A DNA stretch of 64,000 bases from Grammothele lineata (lineage: Eukaryota; Basidiomycota; Agaricomycetes; Polyporales; Polyporaceae). The number at the start of each line of letters is the position of its first letter. Within the stretch, counting starts at the first letter, position 1. Positions 56,389 through 64,000 of the stretch are shown one piece after another. The stretch is taken from assembly GCA_002150815.3 (NCBI GenBank), contig NDFF03000006.1:1-64000 (forward strand), written 5' to 3'. Below the pieces are notes generated by a model. That model did no database searches, was not told the DNA's origin, and was given only the letters and a program-made list of their open reading frames with translations. A program made the position numbers and the translations under genes.

Positions 56389-59300
56389 GTTACTGAGTAG
56401 CACGCTGTAAAGTTAGCTTCTGTCTCATTTTCCTGTAATGTAACGTGAAGTCGCAACAATCCGAAGCAGCGCATTCCTTCACTTGGTCCTCTAAGTCGGA
56501 CTTGAATCGAAGTCTATGAGCGCGCAGTATGTTAGGCGCGCCACAGCCTACCGCCTTGGCGGCTAAAGTCTTCCCCCGCTACCACCGCCTCCCAGCGACG
56601 ATGCCTCCCATTCTTCCCCTCCCTGGAGCCGTCACGTTTGCTATGTGGGCACCGGTACACTATGTTGCACGCCAAAGCAACAGAATCCCCATGATTACAC
56701 CAGACTGTGAATATCGCGCCTTTGGGCTTCGGATTCAGCTTATCGGTGAGTGTTAGGTTCGATCGATTGAGGCGTGCTGCTGACGGGGTAGCATGGGCAC
56801 AACGGAGTGGCCAAGGCATTGGAATGCAATACTCGTGGTGCGATACACCCCCATGGATGTTTTTGGGTCGATACACGCCCAGTCTCCTTCCTTCAACCCG
56901 TTTTCTGCAGGGGTAGGGTACGGGGCCTCTACGGTACCTCCCAACCGTCCAACGTGTACCATTCCGTGGCTGGTTTTGGGTCTATGGCGGGTTTTGAAGC
57001 GAGCCGTTAAGAGATGGGATGGAATAATCCGGGGCACAGGTGCGTTATCATTGCAAGCGGGAATCCGCGATCTCATCTAGCCCATTGCAGGGGGGCCTCA
57101 ATTCACACTCGCTAGGGCCATGTACCCATTTCTGACGGCGCCCTTGGGAGCTTCTATCCCCCCCGTATTCTCTGGTAGAAATAGCCCCGACTAATCCTCT
57201 CCCAGCATCCCCTTTATCCTTGCCATCTGCGCACACAGCTAGGCGTCTTCTACCGACCATCTTCCCTCGATATGTAACCCTATGAGGGGCCGTGGCTGTA
57301 ACCTGATGGTATGTGATTCTCCCACTTTCCCCGGTCAACCGACGAGACACCAAGCTATCTAGCTGCATGGGCACGGATGCTTGACTGGGAACGAACGTCT
57401 CGTCCGCTGGAACATCATGTTGGCGGAGGCGGGTGGCATATACGCCGCAGGAGATCGTGGGCGCATCGCGTCGTGGACGAGTGTTTCTATTTATCACAAT
57501 TGCGTTGTTCTTGCGTAAGGTCCTCGGTTCAAAAAGCATTCCCCGCGCGTCCGGTCTTTTAGCCTGCGCAGCAGGTGCAGGATCATATCAGCTCAGTGAA
57601 CGCGAGGGGAAGATATTCGTAATATGGGTGCCTTTATATTGCATGGGACTCACGCGTTCCATGCACTCACTCCTATGGGGACGATCGTTTTATCTCTTGT
57701 TCCTTCAGTTATCTTCAATATATATCGACCAATATATACTGACCGTTGTTTGATCCAGCTATGTGATGTGCGCGTCTCGAAGACCGCAGTTCAACCGGCC
57801 CATATCTTCTTAAGCAGGCCCATCGCACCCGAACGTTGCACTTCACGCGGATGGCTGAGAGAAACGGATCCTCTCCGGGAGGAGGGTGAAGATGGCGACG
57901 CGGCGGTTTAGCTGCTCCCGCTCACTCTTCTTTTGGATCAATAACCATCCACATATACCCATCCCCCGGTTTACCCACCCAACACATGCCCTGCGTCCTC
58001 CGCGAAACCCCCGTTCAAATCCGCTCCTCCCGTCCGAGACTCACGTCCGGAGATGATATATTTTCGGGATCGGAAGGATCCATCGTTCGCGAGATTGCCT
58101 CGGCCTCGAGTGGATGGTAATCCCTTATGCCCCGGTGTTTGACGCGGGGAGGCTGCTGTCTCCGTCGCCGTTCGCGCGTGGTTTGAGTCCCCCCACCAAA
58201 CCCTCGGTTGCTTCTAGAGGTATTCAATCTTCAACGAGAATACGTCGCACGCCTTGCGTTCGGGGCCTCGACGCAATCCCGTTCGTCATCCAGCTTAGAG
58301 AGGCATTAACTACAGCATCCGTACTAATATCGTCCGCACGTTGCGCTACAGGCTGCGCTCCCTCACATGGACGTGGGTTTTGCGCCGAACGCCCCTACAA
58401 GCCCCCTCACGTCAACGCTACCACTGGCTACATTGGATCCACGCCTATCTCAGTCTTCTCCCCTGCATCGAGCCACGATACGTTCCTGGAGATCTCACAC
58501 CTCATTGCCATGCAAGAGTCGTCATTTCTCTCACCCTCCGCGCCCACTCAGCCCTGCACTCGAAGCAACGTCGATGAATCCGGTGTTGCACCATCAACGT
58601 ACCATGCATCCGCGTGTCGCTCCCCTCCATGTCGATGTCCGCGGCCCAGCGCTCACCCTCTACTTCATTGGAATTTAAGGAAGGGGATTCAGAAATGGTG
58701 AGTCGTCTACGTGCACGCGCGGAACTCACTCAATCATCCACTGCCGCCCGTAAGGGGCACGTGCACATAGGGATCTAAGATCGCCGATCGCGTGCCAACG
58801 TTATCTCACATGGCCCAAAGAAGCCCCTAATCGAGCAGGTACTCTACGGGACATAGGGCGTCCTTAGCCAAGCTCGAGGCGCCGTATATTGTCCGCCGAA
58901 GAATCACTCGCTACGTTGCGGTAGCCATTCAACAGGAATTACATGCGCTCCCTGCGTTCCTTCGTGCCGCTCGATCCCCCGTCGCCCGCACCGGGCCCTT
59001 TATTCGAGCCGCCAAAAGAGGCCTGCCAGCCAGCCAGACGTTCGTTTTCTCTCCTATCTGTACACTGGTTTGTACGCCACATGCGCAAGAGCTAACGAAA
59101 GCCTTACCTCCCTTGCTACACCTAGGATGTTCATACTCCCTATAAGGGGCTATCAGGCGATCAGCATGGCGTTCAGGCCGTCAAGCGGTATACATACTGG
59201 GGTCCTCGGGCCTCGGAATGAGGCGCAGCCTCGGCATGAGGCAACGGAGCACAAACCAGAAGTTCTCGTGGGTTGGATCGAGCGGTTCAGCGCCGCCGAG

Positions 59301-59400
59301 CTTGGTGATTCTCCCCGTGGCGTAAGTATTGATTCCCTTGAGGCCCTCTGTGTACGGATGGATACTCAGACTCCGCTAATGTAGAAGGATAGCACTCACG
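56389..59400. other. Gene-free stretch downstream of the Plavaka transposase
   Basis: About 3.0 kb. Many short frames on both strands (for example 57048-57539 minus and 58114-58701 plus), none recognisable. The right end of the Plavaka element should lie here, but I could not find inverted partners to the 44.6-45.8 kb region by eye. Confidence 0.5.
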
Positions 59401-61220
59401 CATGTTCGTTCTCAGGCGTTTGGTATCTAGCAATGCGCCGACGAACAGAGTTAGAGAAGGATGCAGCAGGCGCCCGTCTACTTGCTTTTCCAAAACGGTG
59501 ACGAATACAACCAACGCTACCACCGCCATACGAAGACCACCCGCTTCTCCGCCATCCGCATGCCCCGCCCGCCATCTCCCTCGCCTTCACCCGGCTTCAT
59601 CCACTCCTGAAAGGCTCTCTCCCCGGCCCTCATTCCTACCGGCCCAGGTGGCACATCGTTGGAACGGATGCCCACGGCCGCACCACCGCTCGATGCAGAG
59701 CCGCTACAGATGGGTACAGCATGCGCCCTCACGGAGCTCGACCTCGAAAGCAAGACGAAGGGCTCGCACGAGCCTTCCGGCTGCCCTCAAGGGTCTCGTG
59801 CGAGCGACGGCGAGTACCTCCCTTCCCCTTCTTCGTGCCTATACCCGCCATCCTTCGATGCCCAGCAATGAACAGCGCGGCGGGCCCCTTCGCCCTCCTC
59901 GACTCCGTCACCCCGCGCAACACGCACGTCCCCACCTAGCTCCGCGCCGCCGCCGCGATCTTCGGGAAAGTCGGCCTCCCCGAGTGGACGATCGTCTGCG
60001 GAAACGCCTCCTCCGGATTCTCCGAGCGCAGGGGCGAGAAGAGCAGCCCTTCGTGCAGCTCAAAGCCGGACAGCGGCGCCGAGAACGCGATCAGGCCCGT
60101 CGCGGCTGCACGGTGCTTGGAGATGGAGGCGATATCGCGTGCCCAAGCAGGTTCAACAACTCGACGGGATCCAAGCCGACGGCGAGGCTTACGCCCAGGG
60201 CAGGAGGTACGCCGGATCCCCCTCAACGCGCTGCCCAATGCTGATCGTCTGTGATCGGGCACGATGCTCGCAGTGATTTTGTTATCGGAGCTCCAGGACT
60301 CAGTAAGGCCTGCAAGTAGCGCGTCCTGTCACGGATGCCGAGCTAACCCTGAGCGTCATCGCCGGACATGACGGGCGTGACAACTTCACGCTCGTGTGGT
60401 CGTCCTGGGCTACACCAAGTTGCTGGAGGAGCACGGGGATGCCGCGCGCGTTCCTCGACGGGGCAGTCTCGGTTGCAGCCGCTGCATCCAACGCGTCGCT
60501 GGAGGTGATGCAAGGGCTCGGCATGACGGTCTTGGAACCGGTGGACTCCTTGAACGTTGGGAACGTGGTGGCGCTGCTAAATAACAAGACGGTCGTGTTA
60601 AATATGGACTTTCAGGTAGGTACCGCGCCATATGTGCCCACGCGTACGTATGGTCTGGAGCTGAACCACCGTGTCCGAGTCTACTCTCGTAGCCGTCATC
60701 AACCCCCTGCATTTCCTGAACGGCTTCAATTCATTCGCCCCTCAGCCCATCCTCCCCGGGTCCCAGCCGTGGGTTCACATGAAGGCGTATACCGGTTCGT
60801 GCGTCGCACTCCCTCGCTCGAACCGTCACTAACTAAATGTGGGATCGCGTCCGGGTCGAACAACGTTTCGACCCTAGTTGCTACTGCTACGATGAAGCGG
60901 GATGACGCTTCAAGCAACTCGTTAACGAAGGCATGGGTGGACGCGAACAACCTCAACGCCGTAGATGTTGCGAAGCTCTTTCATTGGACAGAACGTTGGC
61001 TCAGCCAGATGAACGAGACCCAGGGACGCGCGCGAGCTAGACGATATCCTGCAAGCATGTCTTACAGGCGACGAGATACCCGCCAACTGTCTGGATGGTA
61101 ACAGAGAGGCTGTAGCATGGACGTGGTGGCAGTTGGCTTGACAGCAAAGCGAGGTCACGACGTTGAGGTGCTGGAAACTGTTGGAGAGGGCGACGTTCTT
61201 TAGGGAGCTTTGGGGTAGAA
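59401..61220 (+). pseudogene. Decayed gene, family not recognised
   Basis: Coding-like pieces appear in different plus-strand frames: AGHDGRDNFTLVW then FLDGAVSVAAAASNASLEVM and GMTVLEPVDSLNVGNVVALL (60360-60615); WVDANNLNAVDVAKLF...QMNETQG (60935-61025); then, one frame over, ARELDDILQAC...NCLDGNREAVAWTWWQLA (61028-61140), followed by a stop and further frame change. At least two frameshifts and stops break it. The repeated Asn-x-Ser/Thr sites suggest an ancestral secreted protein. I cannot name the enzyme family. Confidence 0.5.
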
Positions 61221-61700
61221 TTTCGCAGGCCAGAACTTCCGATCCCGCTTCTACTAGATCTACTGTTACAACATTCCTGCCCGGTATTTTCTTTTTCCTT
61301 TCTTATTCCTCAATGAGCGCAACCTCTGTACCATTTGGTCCCGCGGCGATTCAACATCGCTATTGTACGTACGACTCATTGTGACTCACTTGGAGTCATC
61401 GTCTCGCGCCCTTGTCCCTATTGTCTCGAACTCTCTCGCGATCGTCCATAGTCATTGTCCTCATGTACCTATATAGTCTAGGTCTTTCTGAGGACGCTCC
61501 TCAGTTTGACCTCCTTTTCCAATCGAGGCCTCTCTCCCCACAGAACCCCCGTGTGTCACTCGCCCTCTACCACAGTGCTCGACTTCGCCTCTTCGGCGTA
61601 CGTCTACCCAGATCCCTCGACCCTCGACCGCGTGCGCTCGTTGTACGTCCCATAGGCGCCCGCGCTGGCCTCGGCGTAACATTAGGTCAAACTCATCTAC
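61221..61700. other. Probable LTR/leader of the retrotransposon
   Basis: The 5' long terminal repeat and primer-binding site of the gag-pol element should lie here, but the matching 3' LTR is outside the window, so neither boundary nor primer site can be defined. Confidence 0.35.
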
Positions 61701-63377
61701 TTGCCGACTTCTTTAAGTCCAGGCGAACACCGAACACACACAGTCACCCTGGAGTGCACCAGCGAAAGCAGACACGTCTACGACAAGGAAGACGTCGCTG
61801 ACCGACACCTTCAAGAAGAACCCCGCGAGTGGAAAATCTGCAGTGAACAACCCTGCCCACACAGACTTAACTACTACCCAGAAGACGCAAGCCGACACAA
61901 AGACTTCGAGAAACCCAACGAAACAAACCGACAGAAGATCCACAGGAAACGTGGGTACCCTGTAGCATCTGGAGCCAGCAACGAACCTCCACTAGCAGAC
62001 CAAAGCGCAGACAGACCTCCCTCAGCATCGGACCTTCGCGACGAACAATGTTTCATCGGACTACGGGTTATCACCTGGTCGGACTCCTTAGGCTGGGTCT
62101 ACACCACAGGCAAGGACGGAGTCGTACTAGATCGTGTCCAACGAGTACGAAGGAGCGCGTGGGACTCCGGAACACCTGAAAACCCCAGACGTGTACCAGA
62201 ACCCCCGATCCCCACCTCAGCACCTCGCACCAGACCCTCATCCCGTCTCCCTACCCCAGTACCACGGCAGCCCACGCCAGGGCCTTCAAACACTAAGCCC
62301 ACTCCACAACCATCGGCACCAGGATCCCCAATCCTCGCTCCCCAGCCCATACTTCCTGCAAGGACTCCGCCTCCTCCTCCCTCACCAAGTCCACCGCCTC
62401 CACCGACCCTCATCACCACCATGTCAAACACTCCCAAGGTCTCTGAACGGAAGATCCGCCCTCCGCCAGACTTCAATGGAAACCGCGAAGAGGCAGACAA
62501 CTTCCTCAACTCGTGCAGGGTGTACCTGCGCCTCAACGCGCAATCCTACTCGACGGACGAAGAAAAGATCATCTTCATCCTGTCGTACATGATAGGAGGA
62601 TCGGCTGGACCATGGAAGGATGCATTTACGACCAAGGCGTTCTCTATCAACCCGACGACATCCCAGGAGCACGGTTTTGGCACGTTTACCGACTTCATAA
62701 AGGAGTTTAACAAATCCTTTGAACCGTTGAACCCGGTCGACAACGCCATTGCTAAGATGAAAGCACTGAAGCAAACCGGCACAGCCGACGACTATGTCGC
62801 CGAATTCCTTCCGCTAGCGGTCAGGTCAGGCATCGGGTCCGTGGCAGTTCTCTCGGACTACTTCCTCACCGGACTCAAGAAGGGACTGGTCAACAACATT
62901 ATGACAGTCGAGAACCTCCCCACTACCATGGATGGCTACTACACCCTTGCCTCCCGTTTGGACCTCCAATGGCGCAAAGGACAGGAACTCACCAAAGGAT
63001 CGTCGGAGAAGAAGTCATCGGACTCAAAAGGGTCGACGACCTCCACCCAGGGCAAATCTTCCAACGCCATCAGGCTGAGGAAACTCACGGACGAAGAACG
63101 AACCCGGTACAAGAAGGAGGGACGATGCTTTAGGTGTCGCGAACTCGGACATGGACAGTGGGACTGCCCCCAGAGGAACTCCAACCCCGCAAACCCCAGT
63201 CAAGGGACGACGACCACCCCTGCCTACCGCAAGATCAGAATTGCGGCCTCAGAACCCAACAACCCCGCTCCAGCGGAACCAGAAGCCCCAGTCTCTCGCG
63301 TGCGAGCTCTATTCCACACGTTCACACCCGCGGAGAGAGAAGAAGTCGTAAACATCGCGGAGGCAGAGGGTTTTTGA
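61701..63377 (+). CDS. gag: Gag polyprotein of a Ty3/gypsy-type LTR retrotransposon
   Basis: The frame is open from 61701, but the first ATG is at 62421 (MSNTPKVSERKIRPPPDFNG), giving 318 aa. The upstream 240 open codons (basic, then Pro-rich) may be leader or may be translated from an unseen start. From 62421: a retrotransposon Gag domain with DFNGNREEADNFLNSCRVYL, FILSYMIGGSAGPWKDAF and FIKEFNKSFEPLNPVDNAI; then a Ser/Lys linker; then a CCHC zinc knuckle CFRCRELGHGQWDC (63126-63167) that packages RNA. The stop (TGA, 63375-63377) follows a slippery heptamer. The frame looks undamaged. Confidence 0.85.
   Translation: MPTSLSPGEHRTHTVTLECTSESRHVYDKEDVADRHLQEEPREWKICSEQPCPHRLNYYPEDASRHKDFEKPNETNRQKIHRKRGYPVASGASNEPPLADQSADRPPSASDLRDEQCFIGLRVITWSDSLGWVYTTGKDGVVLDRVQRVRRSAWDSGTPENPRRVPEPPIPTSAPRTRPSSRLPTPVPRQPTPGPSNTKPTPQPSAPGSPILAPQPILPARTPPPPPSPSPPPPPTLITTMSNTPKVSERKIRPPPDFNGNREEADNFLNSCRVYLRLNAQSYSTDEEKIIFILSYMIGGSAGPWKDAFTTKAFSINPTTSQEHGFGTFTDFIKEFNKSFEPLNPVDNAIAKMKALKQTGTADDYVAEFLPLAVRSGIGSVAVLSDYFLTGLKKGLVNNIMTVENLPTTMDGYYTLASRLDLQWRKGQELTKGSSEKKSSDSKGSTTSTQGKSSNAIRLRKLTDEERTRYKKEGRCFRCRELGHGQWDCPQRNSNPANPSQGTTTTPAYRKIRIAASEPNNPAPAEPEAPVSRVRALFHTFTPAEREEVVNIAEAEGF
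63368..63374 (+). promoter_or_regulatory. Predicted -1 ribosomal frameshift site between gag and pol
   Basis: GGGTTTT is read as G GGT TTT in the gag frame, the canonical X XXY YYZ slippery pattern, and is followed at once by the gag TGA. The pol frame is exactly -1 and open from here to the window end. No downstream pseudoknot was checked. Confidence 0.7.
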
Positions 63378-64000
63378 AGCGGCCATCTGAATCGACGTCA
63401 GCATGGCCCCGTATCACGGTCTCTCCTGTAATACTAGCAAACGTCAGCAATCGATCTATGCGTATTCCAGTCACGATTGACCGAACCGTCGAAACCCCTG
63501 CCCTCATCGACTCTGGAGCCGGAGGAATGTTCATCGATGAACAATTCGCTCGGGACAACAACATTGCCCTCACCCCGCTCATTAACCACATACCGGTATA
63601 CAACGTCGACGGCACCCAGAACAAGCAAGGAGTGATCACACACTACGCTTGGAGGGAACTATCCGTCGCAGGCATAACCCGACGAACAAGGCTACTCGCA
63701 ACCTCACTAGGAAAGGAGGCCATAATCTTAGGGCTTCCCTGGCTTCGGCGAACCAATGCGAAAATCGACTGGCAAACCGGGAAGGTAGAATTTGAAGGAT
63801 CCTCTGAAGCGGAGTCACCAAAACCGCGACCACGAGCGACGGTAGCAGATGAACCTGAACCTATCGACCAAATGATTTCTTATCTGGACCCTTCCCTTGA
63901 CCATTGCTTGGAAGAAGTCAACGCCTGCGCCGCACAGCTCGCCGAACCAGACACAAACGAGCATCACTGCCCTCCACCCTCTGAGGAACCGATCGACCTG
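63371..64000 (+). CDS. pol: Pol polyprotein, N-terminal part with retropepsin (cut by window end)
   Basis: Open in the -1 frame relative to gag for 209 codons after the heptamer, to the last base. The aspartic-protease active site is ALIDSGAGGMFID, with Asp-Ser-Gly at 63509-63517. GITRRTRLLATSLGKEAII and ILGLPWLRR follow, the usual flap and C-terminal helix (xxLGxPWL) of Ty3/gypsy proteases, then NAKIDWQTGKVEF. Reverse transcriptase, RNase H and integrase should lie beyond the window. No stop or frameshift is seen. Confidence 0.88.

Noticed and set aside
57048..57539. 163-codon minus-strand frame as part of the Plavaka element
   Set aside because: No recognisable motif, and overlapping plus-strand frames are equally long.

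Overview
The window looks like nuclear DNA of an Agaricomycete (mushroom-forming basidiomycete). Genes carry many short phase-conserved introns of about 48-80 bases. Long single-exon F-box genes, small secreted Ser/Thr-rich proteins, and CACTA and Plavaka-type transposases with basidiomycete signatures are all present. I see no bacterial operons, tRNA, rRNA or CRISPR. Exon structures were read by eye; for every multi-exon model given below the exon lengths sum to a multiple of three.

1-35.2 kb is the host-gene half. After a 2.1 kb repeat-bearing stretch comes a divergent pair: MTO1 (mitochondrial tRNA U34 modification, 16 exons, minus strand) and DPH3/KTI11 (plus strand), sharing a 302 bp promoter. 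Next come a cluster of F-box genes (7988-8965, 9304-11172, 11582-13327, 14040-15734, and a relative at 25462-27153), a compact cytochrome P450-like gene, a small secreted-protein gene with a second copy 10 kb away, a stand-alone EgtD/TrpM-type SAM methyltransferase, a short unknown gene with a possible treble-clef motif, and a GPI-anchored Ser/Thr-rich protein. Two head-to-head short-chain dehydrogenase paralogues follow; both have Phe at the usual catalytic Tyr position. A 1.03 kb Tc1/mariner-like non-autonomous element with perfect inverted repeats and TA flanks (33980-35008) closes this half, followed by an eight-cysteine GPI-anchored protein gene (35245-36143).

37.4-61.2 kb is dominated by mobile DNA. 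The first element is a CACTA (En/Spm, tnp2-type) transposon with a transposase gene (39100-44581) and a divergent coiled-coil partner gene (37438-38868). The transposase is split by a 2.25 kb insertion (39726-41980) with its own inverted repeats and a 3-base duplication; removing the insert joins the two halves in frame. The second element, about 45.8-56.4 kb, holds an intact-looking Plavaka-type transposase (1108 aa), a TET/JBP-like Fe(II)/2-oxoglutarate dioxygenase directly upstream on the same strand, and a divergent 921-aa protein of unknown function. This cargo-bearing transposon is the most interesting object in the window. 56.4-61.2 kb holds no intact gene, only a frameshifted relic.

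61.7-64.0 kb is the 5' part of a Ty3/gypsy-type LTR retrotransposon: gag with a CCHC zinc knuckle, a canonical -1 slippery heptamer immediately before the gag stop, then the retropepsin domain of pol, cut by the window end.
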